Part shown: positions 24,599 to 32,893 of the stretch, piece after piece
Numbering within the stretch: the stretch's first letter is position 1
How the letters are laid out: the number at the start of each line of letters is the position of its first letter
Source: Saprospiraceae bacterium
GTDB lineage: Bacteria; Bacteroidota; Bacteroidia; Chitinophagales; Saprospiraceae
NCBI GenBank assembly: GCA_030729925.1
Contig: JANQWK010000037.1
Coordinates: 1-45,572, forward strand
Direction: 5' to 3'
DNA: 45,572 bases
The notes under the pieces: generated by a model
Seen by the model: the letters and a program-made list of their open reading frames with translations, nothing else
Told to the model about the DNA's origin: nothing
The model's database searches: none
Made by a program: the position numbers and the translations under genes

Positions 24599-27007
24599 AT
24601 GAAATACCGTTCCGCTTTGACCGGTCTCCTGTTGCTCCTCGGCTTCGGAGCCTCGACCGGGTACGCGCAGTTTGCCCAAAACCTTCGATTGGTAGGACAG
24701 GCCAACGACTTTCCCAATGTCGGATACAATGATATCTGGGGCTATGTAGATAGCAGCGGGTTGGAATATGCCATCATGGGCACCAAAAACTCGACCCTCG
24801 TGTATAGTCTCGAAAATCCGGCTCAGCCCCGGCTGCGCGCCAACATCCCGGGAGTCGTTTCCACCTGGCGGGACATGAAGTCCTGGAAAAACTTCGTCTA
24901 TGTCATTGCCGACCGCGGCTCCGATGGCATCCTTAAAATAGATATGTCGGGAGCACCGGGAACCATCACCCATGAATTTTTACAGCCTGCGACCCGCATC
25001 AACGACGTGCCCGGCATCCTGGCCAGGGGGCACAACTTGTATGTGGACGAAAAAGGCTACCTGTATGTCTCCGGAGGCAATCTCCACAACGGGGGCGTGC
25101 TCATCTTTGACCTCAACGACGAAACGGGCGACCTGAGCTTTGTCGGGGCAGGAGATAACCGGTACTCCCACGACAACTACGCGCGCAACGACACCCTTTG
25201 GAGTGCCGACATCTATGCGGGCATTTTTTCGGCCCAGGACGTGCGCAACAAAAGCAGCATTCAGACCATCGGTTTCCACGAAACCTCTTCCCGATTCACG
25301 CACAACCTCTGGCTATCGGACGACGGCCGGTACCTGTTTACCACCGATGAAGTCTATGGTGCCAACATAGACGCCTACGATGTCAGCGAATTGGACAATA
25401 TCCGCAGGCTGAGCAGTTTCAGACCTGCCAGATCCATAGACTTGCCGGTAGTACCGCACAACACCCACTACGCCAATGGATACCTCGTTATTTCCTGGTA
25501 TTCGGAAGGGGTCGTTGTAGTAGATGCGCAACGTCCGGAAAATATGGTACTCGTGGCGCAGTACGACACCTACCCCCCTGATCAGCATGGATTTTACGGT
25601 TGCTGGGGGGCTTATCCCTTTTTGCCCTCGGGCCTTATCCTGGCCTCCGATATCCAAAGCGGGCTGTTCGTCTTTCAGCCAGAATGGCAAAGGGCCTGCT
25701 ACCTCGAAGGCAGCATCCGCGACGCCTCCACCGGGACGCTGTTAGGTGGCGTTGAAATAAAGCTCCAAAGCACAGAAGCCAATCAGGCCCGGTCGGATGT
25801 ATTTGGACAATACAAAACGGGGTTGGCCGAGGCGGGGACTTACGCGGTCACCTACAGCAAACCCGGCTATGCTTCGCAAACCGTGCAAGTGAACCTGGAT
25901 CACGGAGTGCTTACCCTTACCGACATCGCCCTTACCCCTCTGGCGCGGGTGGTTGCAACGGGTCAGCTGACCGACAAAACTACTGGTCAGCCTATCCCCT
26001 TCGGGAAAATAGCATTCACGGGCGAAGCCACCACTTTTGAAACCGAGGCCGACGAAAAAGGACAATTTTCGGTGGAGGTATTTCAAGGCAGTTACACCCT
26101 CCAGGCAGCAGCATGGGGATACCGACACACCTACGAGGCTGGTCAGGACATCAGCGCCGGGGCAAACCTGGATATCGCTTTGGAGCGGGGCTATGCCGAT
26201 GACTTTGTATTTGACCTGGGCTGGCAAACCGAAGCAGAAGCCACGGTGACGGGTGGAAAATGGGAAAGGGCGATCCCTGCGATTACTTATTACCAATCGG
26301 ACATTTCGAATCCGGGAACAGACTTGCCGGATGATCTTGGCGATTATTGTTACGTGACCGGCAACAATCCGGCCTCTGCCGGAGCCGACGATGTGGACGG
26401 GGGTGCGGTGCGTTTGAGCAGTCCGCCGATGGATTTGAGCGGGTATGTCTCCCCTGTACTCGAATTTGGCTATTGGTTTTACAACGGCGGAGGCAGTAGT
26501 CTCCCCAACGATAGTTTTTATGTGGACATCTCCAACGGGCTCGAGACCGTCAGGCTTGCCGCGTACGGCATGAGGGCCAACGATTGGATACGGGTGCGCA
26601 TAGACCAGCTCGAAAACTACCTTTCGCTGTCGGATCAGGTCAGCATTCATTTTACCGCTGTAGATGATGCGGCTATGGGGCATTTGGTAGAAGCCGCGGT
26701 GGACGGATTTACGGTGTACGAAGGACTATCCACCGGAACCTTCGATTCGGATCTTTCCGAGCAGCGCTGGCAAATTTTCCCCAATCCGGCTGGAGACCAC
26801 CTCACCATCCGCAGCAGCACGGTTGGATCGGAAACCGTACAGCTGAGTCTGTACAACCTGCAGGGACAATGTCTGTTGCAGCAACAACTCGAAGTTACGG
26901 GCCGGGATATCCGGTGGTTTACCGGCAGTTTGCAGCCGGGGCTGTACCACTTGTACCTTACGGATGGTCGGCAACGCAGTAGGGCATTAAGGTTTGTCAA
27001 GCAATAA
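24599..27007 (+). CDS. Choice-of-anchor B protein with T9SS type A sorting tail
   Basis: The protein has 802 residues from ATG 24599. A signal peptide (LLLLLGFGASTGYAQ) is followed by an LVIVD-like propeller of the choice-of-anchor B type (about 20-370: NDIWGYVDSSGLEYAIMG, GILKIDMS, SRFTHNLWLSDDGRYLFTTDE). Next are two carboxypeptidase-regulatory-like beta sandwiches (about 375-530: LEGSIRDASTGTLLGGVEI and TGQLTDKTTGQPIPFGKI), a jelly-roll-like region (about 535-710) and a Por-type C-terminal sorting domain (WQIFPNPAGDHLTIR, LYNLQGQ, LQPGLYHLYL). It is probably exported by the T9SS and released or anchored at the surface. Its 3' end overlaps the convergent GNAT gene by 21 bp. Confidence 0.92.
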   Translation: MKYRSALTGLLLLLGFGASTGYAQFAQNLRLVGQANDFPNVGYNDIWGYVDSSGLEYAIMGTKNSTLVYSLENPAQPRLRANIPGVVSTWRDMKSWKNFVYVIADRGSDGILKIDMSGAPGTITHEFLQPATRINDVPGILARGHNLYVDEKGYLYVSGGNLHNGGVLIFDLNDETGDLSFVGAGDNRYSHDNYARNDTLWSADIYAGIFSAQDVRNKSSIQTIGFHETSSRFTHNLWLSDDGRYLFTTDEVYGANIDAYDVSELDNIRRLSSFRPARSIDLPVVPHNTHYANGYLVISWYSEGVVVVDAQRPENMVLVAQYDTYPPDQHGFYGCWGAYPFLPSGLILASDIQSGLFVFQPEWQRACYLEGSIRDASTGTLLGGVEIKLQSTEANQARSDVFGQYKTGLAEAGTYAVTYSKPGYASQTVQVNLDHGVLTLTDIALTPLARVVATGQLTDKTTGQPIPFGKIAFTGEATTFETEADEKGQFSVEVFQGSYTLQAAAWGYRHTYEAGQDISAGANLDIALERGYADDFVFDLGWQTEAEATVTGGKWERAIPAITYYQSDISNPGTDLPDDLGDYCYVTGNNPASAGADDVDGGAVRLSSPPMDLSGYVSPVLEFGYWFYNGGGSSLPNDSFYVDISNGLETVRLAAYGMRANDWIRVRIDQLENYLSLSDQVSIHFTAVDDAAMGHLVEAAVDGFTVYEGLSTGTFDSDLSEQRWQIFPNPAGDHLTIRSSTVGSETVQLSLYNLQGQCLLQQQLEVTGRDIRWFTGSLQPGLYHLYLTDGRQRSRALRFVKQ

Positions 27008-27589
27008 ATCCTTGCTCCAAAACTGCAAGGATTTCTCGGTTTCCTCGGTTTCATAAACCATCTGCCAGGACATCTGGCAGATGTAGCCCTCCTTGCGCCG
27101 ATAGCCCCTGTGGTGCCAGAACGCATCCAGCGGCACATAATCCCTTGGTCGCCAGGGATCATCCTGTGGACGGATCACGGCACAAAACGCAGTGTGGGCA
27201 AACCCCAACTGTCGTGCCCAGTTCTCCCGTTCCTCAAAAAAGCGAACCCCTATCCCCTGACCCCGGTATTCCTTTTGCAGCACCGACTCGCTCAGGTAAA
27301 AAATATCCGATATGGATTCGCCGGCGGTCACCCAGGGCTGTTGCACAAGCAGGGGCTGCCCGCTCAGGGGCATCCCGGTGGACACGCCCACTACCCTATC
27401 TCCATCCAGTGCCACCACCAGCACCACATCCCGAACATGTAAAAACGAATGGAGGTACTCCATTTCGTAGGCCATGTTCCCCTCATACAAATAAGGATAC
27501 TCGCGAAAAACCGCTATCCGGAGTTCTGCCAACCGGGGCAAAAAAGCAGCCGCTTCGGCGTTGGTGCAAGTCGTGATGCGAATGGCCAT
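26987..27589 (-). CDS. GNAT family N-acetyltransferase
   Basis: The 200-residue protein has the acetyl-CoA-binding motif A YRGQGIGVRFFEERENWARQLGF (about 118-140) after the beta strands VVLVVALDGDRVVGVSTGMP. The C-terminal part (YVPLDAFWHHRGYRRKEGYICQMSWQ) resembles GNATs acting on small molecules. The substrate is unknown. A 77-nt hairpin repeat lies 82 nt upstream of the start, and a near copy precedes the other GNAT gene of the window. The last 21 bp overlap the convergent T9SS cargo gene. Confidence 0.88.
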   Translation of the reverse strand: MAIRITTCTNAEAAAFLPRLAELRIAVFREYPYLYEGNMAYEMEYLHSFLHVRDVVLVVALDGDRVVGVSTGMPLSGQPLLVQQPWVTAGESISDIFYLSESVLQKEYRGQGIGVRFFEERENWARQLGFAHTAFCAVIRPQDDPWRPRDYVPLDAFWHHRGYRRKEGYICQMSWQMVYETEETEKSLQFWSKDLLLDKP

Positions 27590-27671
27590 GCGTGGGAATT
27601 TTGGTGGAAGAAGTGGGGGGAAAGAGGGAGGAAATTTGATTTATTTTGTTGAAAATCAGATTTTTATTAAA

Positions 27672-27748
27672 CAGGTGCAAGGCACCTTAAAGTGCCTTGC
27701 ACCTGAATTACCCTTATTAATACCTCGAGCTTGGAAAAAGTAACCTCG
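27672..27748. repeat. Hairpin repeat element, copy 1
   Basis: A perfect 14-bp inverted repeat (27672-27685 with 27692-27705, loop CTTAAA) is followed by conserved single-stranded blocks: ATTACCCTTATTAATACC at 27707-27724, a variable 10-nt spacer and AAAAAGTAACCTCG at 27735-27748. The same layout occurs at 42631-42706. The rest of the gap 27590-27803 shows no gene. The hairpin could also end transcription or fold in an mRNA leader; function is unknown. Confidence 0.85.
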
Positions 27749-27803
27749 TTTGGCAGGCTTGTTACACAAAACGGTTGTAGCTGAGGGTTTGGTTGTTTAG
27801 CCG

Positions 27804-29672
27804 TTAATTGCCTGAAAAACTACCATTGATATCCCCTTTTTTGATGGCGACAAAAGACAGGTCGGTCACGGCCTGTGCTTCCAGTCTGATCTGATATACG
27901 CTGGGTATTGTTTCTGAAAAAGGCTGGGAGGGGTTGGCAAAAGTATGTCCGGCGCGCACAAAGTTCCAATTGTTGGCCACATTGAAACTTGTTTCGAGGC
28001 TGAGCAAGATTTTCTGCATTTTCACCACATCAATAACCGAGATATCGCCTGAATTGTCCACATCGGCGGCCAGCAACTGTTCCGGAGAAGACAGCAACCG
28101 GGTACTTTGAATATGTCTGATCACCTCCACGATATCTATCACATCCATCCCTTCCACGGCGGGTGCCTCTCGTTGGAGTTGCAGTTCGAAAGTACCGCTC
28201 AAAGGCAGATCCATAAACAAGAAATGTCCGTTTTCATCGGAGATGGTAGAGCCTTCTCCATCGCCGCTCAGCGTCACCTGGATACCACCTACCGGTTTTC
28301 CCGTCACGCTGAGGACTTGTCCGGAAATGCTCCCGGTAGCGCTGCTCAGGCTCATCCCGTGGAGGGTATCCTGATCCAGGCCCAGCGGATCCAGCCAATC
28401 CATCAGGCGGGTATCGGGGGTTTCGCCATTATCCCAGGACACGGCGAGACGGGCAAAATAAGCCCGGGCGTTTTCGTTAAACAGGCAGGAATCCTGAAAC
28501 CCCCCATGAAGTTGGCCGATAACCAGTTTGTCGTCGTTGAACAAAGAACTACCGGAAGAACCCAATTGAAAAGTTCCCTGGTTGTAATCCATTTCAAAGT
28601 GGAATCCGGCGGGAGTAGTCACATCGTTGTCCCATTTGATGGGAAGATTGAATATCCGGGCGGGATTATTCAGAAACGAAATCTTTTTGACATCGCCCAC
28701 GGGATGGTGGATATTCACGCCTTCGGTGGGTGCAAACTCATTGCGGTCCCAACCATTAAAATAAGGCTTGAACCTCGACGGAACCGGATCATTGATTTCG
28801 ATCAGCAGGAAATCGCTTTCCCGTTTGCCGGCGCGGAAGGCACAGCCGGTCATGGAGTTGAGGGTCGGCTCTTTGGTCAACTGTCCGCAAGTCGCTCCTT
28901 CATAATTAAAATCGAAGCGCCACATATCGTACAGGGGAGTATAGCCATCCTGGCAATGAAAACCGGTCAACACATAAGGGGTGCCGTCTTTGGCGGTATT
29001 GTTAAGCAAGTTGCCGCTGCAAAAACCGGTTCCCTCTTCGAGCACCATAAGTACCCTACAAATACCCTGCTTTTCCCTAGCCCAGGTTCCTCCTTCCGGA
29101 CAGCTGACATCTATGTGGCAGGGCCAGGAAGCATTGAATCCGAAATTGACTGCCACGGAGGGCGTTCCGGGAGACTTAAAAGCGTAATCCACGCGAAACA
29201 GGTGTAATTGGGTCTGGTCTTGCGCAGATGATGGAACTCTGTATTGGAGCACACCGCGATCAGCAACCAGGAAGCCGGTAATAAATTTGCCGGCGGCATT
29301 GTTGAAATTTTCGTCAAAAACCGGGAGGAAAACACCTTTTTCCCGGTTGAAAAAGGTAAGACTGGCTCCTTTGGGCAAGAAAAATTGGTCGAACAGCAGG
29401 GCAAGTCCGGCTGCGCCCGGAGAACTGATTTCAAGCTGCCATACGCGATCGCCATTGGGTAAGACTTCCCAAACACCGGCATTGTTCGGATCAATATCTA
29501 CAGGGATAGGTAGGGCAACGAGGGGTTCCTGATTTTGTGCTGCAAGGATACTTGCAGGGTCAGGAGCGGGCAAATCGAGTTGTGGGATTTGTTTGGGATT
29601 GTTTTGTGCGGATGTTGTTTGAATGATCGTCAGGGAAAAAAATACAATTACTGGCAGGTAACGAAAATTCAT
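27804..29672 (-). CDS. Secreted trypsin-like (lysyl endopeptidase-type) protease with dockerin-like tail
   Basis: The 622-residue protein has a signal peptide (residues 1-22, ending TTSAQ) and a prodomain-like region to about 180. A chymotrypsin-fold domain of lysyl-endopeptidase type follows, with likely catalytic His239 (LTGFHC), Asp287 (SDFLLIEI) and Ser373 (GSSGSSLF), and many cysteines. Next is a carboxypeptidase-regulatory-like sandwich (about 445-500), then dockerin-like repeats (GMDVIDIVEVIRHI, DVDNSGDISVIDVV, KKGDINGSF). There is no recognisable T9SS tail; the dockerin-like end may be its anchoring or docking part. Target bonds after lysine are inferred from the family. It is separated from the upstream operon by the terminator at 29700-29735. 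Confidence 0.85.
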   Translation of the reverse strand: MNFRYLPVIVFFSLTIIQTTSAQNNPKQIPQLDLPAPDPASILAAQNQEPLVALPIPVDIDPNNAGVWEVLPNGDRVWQLEISSPGAAGLALLFDQFFLPKGASLTFFNREKGVFLPVFDENFNNAAGKFITGFLVADRGVLQYRVPSSAQDQTQLHLFRVDYAFKSPGTPSVAVNFGFNASWPCHIDVSCPEGGTWAREKQGICRVLMVLEEGTGFCSGNLLNNTAKDGTPYVLTGFHCQDGYTPLYDMWRFDFNYEGATCGQLTKEPTLNSMTGCAFRAGKRESDFLLIEINDPVPSRFKPYFNGWDRNEFAPTEGVNIHHPVGDVKKISFLNNPARIFNLPIKWDNDVTTPAGFHFEMDYNQGTFQLGSSGSSLFNDDKLVIGQLHGGFQDSCLFNENARAYFARLAVSWDNGETPDTRLMDWLDPLGLDQDTLHGMSLSSATGSISGQVLSVTGKPVGGIQVTLSGDGEGSTISDENGHFLFMDLPLSGTFELQLQREAPAVEGMDVIDIVEVIRHIQSTRLLSSPEQLLAADVDNSGDISVIDVVKMQKILLSLETSFNVANNWNFVRAGHTFANPSQPFSETIPSVYQIRLEAQAVTDLSFVAIKKGDINGSFSGN

Positions 29673-29699
29673 GGGATTTTTTGTCGGCTAATATAGCAC

Positions 29700-29735
29700 A
29701 AAAAAACAAATGGGTGCCAAAATAGCACCCATTTG
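29700..29735 (-). terminator. Rho-independent terminator ending the exported-protein operon
   Basis: On the minus strand a perfect 11-bp stem (29725-29735 with 29707-29717, 7-nt loop) runs into seven T (A-run 29700-29706). It sits 8 nt after the stop of the 29744-32851 gene and separates it from the protease gene. Confidence 0.93.
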
Positions 29736-29743
29736 CATTTGTA

Positions 29744-32700
29744 TTAAGGTTTATTGCGTTTGATCGCCACCTTGGGTTTGTTCTGAATTAAGGTATTCAC
29801 GGTCATAACTTCATTGCGGATCACTTCGTCAAATGCCTTGCTGGCAGCTTCGGTTTCCTCTTTCAGGCTGGCTACCCGCTCTTCCTGGGAGGCCGTTGGT
29901 GCCGCGGCCGCGCTGTCAATTTCCCGCATACGCGAGCGAATTTCTTCGCGCAAGCGAGGCTTTTGGCGGTAGTTCATGCTTGGCGGAGGACGTTGCCACT
30001 CGTCCTGCAGGGCATCCACTGCTTTCATGGCCTTATCCACTGCGGCCAGGGCCTCGGCATTGGCAGGATCATTTTCTGCCATTAGGGTTTTCTTCAGGAT
30101 ATCCAGTTGATCCATGACGAGTTCAGACTCATTGATCAATTGGTTGGTCTGAGAAAGCAGGCTTTGCAGGGCAATCAGTGCTTTGGACTGTTTCTGGTAG
30201 TCGTCGGCGCTCAAACCCAGACGGGGATCGGCGCGCAGTTCCAGGGTTTTACTGAGTTTTTCGCCATTGGCGTGTAACACCACGGTATAAGTGCCCGGAG
30301 GAGCCATGGCACGCATAGCACCGCCCCACCATCCACCGCCTCCGGTGCTGTTGGCGAGTGCTATACCCTCCTGCATGCGAAGATCCCAAACCATGCGATT
30401 AAGTCCGGCGGTGGCGGTCTTGGAACTCAATTCGCGCACCAGGACGCCATCGGCCGACAAGATTTCCACTTTTACCGCTTCTTTGGGGGCTTCCTGAAGG
30501 AAAAAGTTCACATACGCCCCGTATTCCGGATTGGGGGCCACATAGGTGCGGTCGCCCAGGTTTTCCAGTTGGCTGTACATGTGCCAGCGGGTAGCGCGGC
30601 GCAGGTCGAACAGCTCCACTTTTTTAGCACTGGCTTTGTCGAGGGTCTGCAGCGGACTGATATCATCCAGGATCCAGGCTCCGCGACCGTGTGTACCCAC
30701 GATAAGGTCATTTTCCCGAGCCTGCACCCGCAGATCGCGTACCGATACGGGGGGCAGGTTGCTGTTGATCCGGCTCCAGTTGGCGCCCTTGTCCCAGCTC
30801 ATATAGATGCCGTGCTCCATTCCAACATACAGCACGTTGGCGTGATGGGGATCCTGGCGGATAACCTTCACATAATCATCTTTGGGCAATCCGTTGACGA
30901 TCTTCTTCCAGGTCTTTCCGTAGTCGGTCGTCATAAAAGCATGCGGGGTAAAATCGTCCAGGCGGTGCTGGTCCACTGCCACAAAAGCCGTACCGGCATC
31001 GTGTTCGGAAGCGTGGATTTTTCCTACCCAGGAGAAGGCGGGCAGACCGGGGACATTTTTATTGACGTTGGCCCATGTTTTTCCGCCATCGCGGGTCACC
31101 TGGATATTGCCATCATCGGTACCGACCCAGATGACTCCGGGAGTAACCGGTGACTCGGCTATCGTCAGAATAGTGCAATGAAACTCGGCAGCTGTATTGT
31201 CCTGGTAAATGTCTCCACCCGAACTGCGCTGTTTCTCTTTATCATTGGTCGTCAGATCGCCGCTGATCTCTTCCCAGTTGTAGCCGCGATCGGAGCTTTT
31301 GAACAGCACATTACCGCCGAAAAACACTGTATTGGGGTCGTGGGGGGAGATATGAATCGGAGAATCCCAGTTGAACCGATACTTGTGGTCCTCAATGGCA
31401 TCGCCGGCAGAACCGGTAATCTTTGGATAGGGGTGAATGGTTCTGACGTTGCCGGTGCGGGTATCCACGTGGAAAATCACCCCACCCTGCAAGTTGGCAT
31501 ACACTTCGTGTTCACTGCCCGGAATGGGTACGGCATAGTAGCCGTCACCACCTGCCAGTCCTTTCCAGTGGCGCTTCATGATCCCTCTGGCCAACAGCGA
31601 ATTGCTGGGCCCCACCCAGGTACCATTGTCCTGTAAACCGCCGTAAACGTTGTAGGGATCCTGGTTGTCCACGTTCAACTGGTAAAACTGCGACAGTTCG
31701 ATGTTGTTGATGATATCCCAGGTAGTACCCTGATCCCAGGACACCTGAAAACCTCCGTCGCTGCCGCTGAGCAAGCGCTTGGGGTTTTGGGGATCAATCC
31801 AGAAAGACTGGTGGTCGCCGTGGACATCCCGGGCGATCATTTGGAAACTTTTTCCGCCGTCCATAGACTTCAGCAGGCGACCGGAAAGCGAATAGACGAT
31901 TTCCGGATTGGTTGGATCAACGCGGATATCACTGTAGTAAAAGGGTCGGAAATTGATATTGGGATCCTTGTTGACCACCCGCCAGTTGTCGCCATGGTCA
32001 TCGGAGCGAAACAAACTCCCCGCCATATTGGCAAACTCGGTAATCATATACACCGTGTTGGGCTGGCTTTGTGCAACGGCTATCCCGATACGCGCCATAG
32101 GTCCGTCGGGCAACCCTTTTACAATTTTTTCCCAGGTATCCCCGCCATCCTTGGAGCGATAAACGGCCGTTGATTTGCCACCATCGTCGAAACGCCAGGG
32201 TTTGCGGCGGAAGGTCCACATACCGGCATAGAGAATACGAGGATTAGACAGGTCCATATCAATATCGGAGCAGCCGGTATCCTCGTCCAGGTACAGCACC
32301 TTTTTCCAGGTTTTGCCCCCGTCTGAGGTCTTGAATACGCCCCGATCCTCGTTGGCGCCCCACTCCCGACCCAGCGCACATACGCAGGCCACATCCGGAT
32401 CGCGCGGATCCACCACAATGCGCTTGATGCGTTCTGTGCCTTCGAGCCCCAGGTGCTGCCAGCTTTCTCCGCCATCGGTAGAGCGATAGACGCCGTTTCC
32501 ATAACCTACGGAGTTACGGGGATCCCCTTCACCACTACCCAGCCAGAGTACATTGTGATCGGAGGGTGCTATCGCAAGCGCTCCTACCGAGTAGGCGCGC
32601 TGATCGGTAAATTGGGGTTTGAACGTCACCCCGCCGTTGGTGGTTTTAAATAGCCCCCCATCTGCGCCGGATACATAGAAAGTAGCCGGATCGCCGGGGA

Positions 32701-32851
32701 TGCCATCAATATCGGTGACCCGACCGCCCATATTGGCCGGGCCGATGGGTCGCCATGTCATGTTTTTCATCACTTCCTGTACGTTGGTCTGTCCGAAGAC
32801 TGTACCCACGAACAGCAAGCAAAACAAGGAAAAAAAAGTCCACTTCTTCAT
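29744..32851 (-). CDS. Exported VPS10/BNR Asp-box propeller protein, long paralogue
   Basis: The 1035-residue protein has a signal peptide (FFSLFCLLFVGTVFG) and a large double-propeller region (about 30-740) with about eleven Asp boxes of the S/T-x-D-x-G-x-T/S-W type, for example RSTDGGESW, KTSDGGKTW and MTTDYGKTW. Sortilin-like and xyloglucanase-like proteins share this fold. A beta-sandwich ends near LELRADPRLG, after which comes a unique helical tail of about 150 residues (900-1035, rich in A, E, K and Q). The ligand is unknown; many relatives are annotated loosely as glycosyl hydrolases, but no catalytic site is evident. It is the last gene of the block starting at 38412 and is paralogous to its upstream neighbour. 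Confidence 0.85.
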   Translation of the reverse strand: MKKWTFFSLFCLLFVGTVFGQTNVQEVMKNMTWRPIGPANMGGRVTDIDGIPGDPATFYVSGADGGLFKTTNGGVTFKPQFTDQRAYSVGALAIAPSDHNVLWLGSGEGDPRNSVGYGNGVYRSTDGGESWQHLGLEGTERIKRIVVDPRDPDVACVCALGREWGANEDRGVFKTSDGGKTWKKVLYLDEDTGCSDIDMDLSNPRILYAGMWTFRRKPWRFDDGGKSTAVYRSKDGGDTWEKIVKGLPDGPMARIGIAVAQSQPNTVYMITEFANMAGSLFRSDDHGDNWRVVNKDPNINFRPFYYSDIRVDPTNPEIVYSLSGRLLKSMDGGKSFQMIARDVHGDHQSFWIDPQNPKRLLSGSDGGFQVSWDQGTTWDIINNIELSQFYQLNVDNQDPYNVYGGLQDNGTWVGPSNSLLARGIMKRHWKGLAGGDGYYAVPIPGSEHEVYANLQGGVIFHVDTRTGNVRTIHPYPKITGSAGDAIEDHKYRFNWDSPIHISPHDPNTVFFGGNVLFKSSDRGYNWEEISGDLTTNDKEKQRSSGGDIYQDNTAAEFHCTILTIAESPVTPGVIWVGTDDGNIQVTRDGGKTWANVNKNVPGLPAFSWVGKIHASEHDAGTAFVAVDQHRLDDFTPHAFMTTDYGKTWKKIVNGLPKDDYVKVIRQDPHHANVLYVGMEHGIYMSWDKGANWSRINSNLPPVSVRDLRVQARENDLIVGTHGRGAWILDDISPLQTLDKASAKKVELFDLRRATRWHMYSQLENLGDRTYVAPNPEYGAYVNFFLQEAPKEAVKVEILSADGVLVRELSSKTATAGLNRMVWDLRMQEGIALANSTGGGGWWGGAMRAMAPPGTYTVVLHANGEKLSKTLELRADPRLGLSADDYQKQSKALIALQSLLSQTNQLINESELVMDQLDILKKTLMAENDPANAEALAAVDKAMKAVDALQDEWQRPPPSMNYRQKPRLREEIRSRMREIDSAAAAPTASQEERVASLKEETEAASKAFDEVIRNEVMTVNTLIQNKPKVAIKRNKP

Positions 32852-32893
32852 GTTGCAATTTGTTTGGTTGTTTCGAATGTTTTGAATAGTTGG

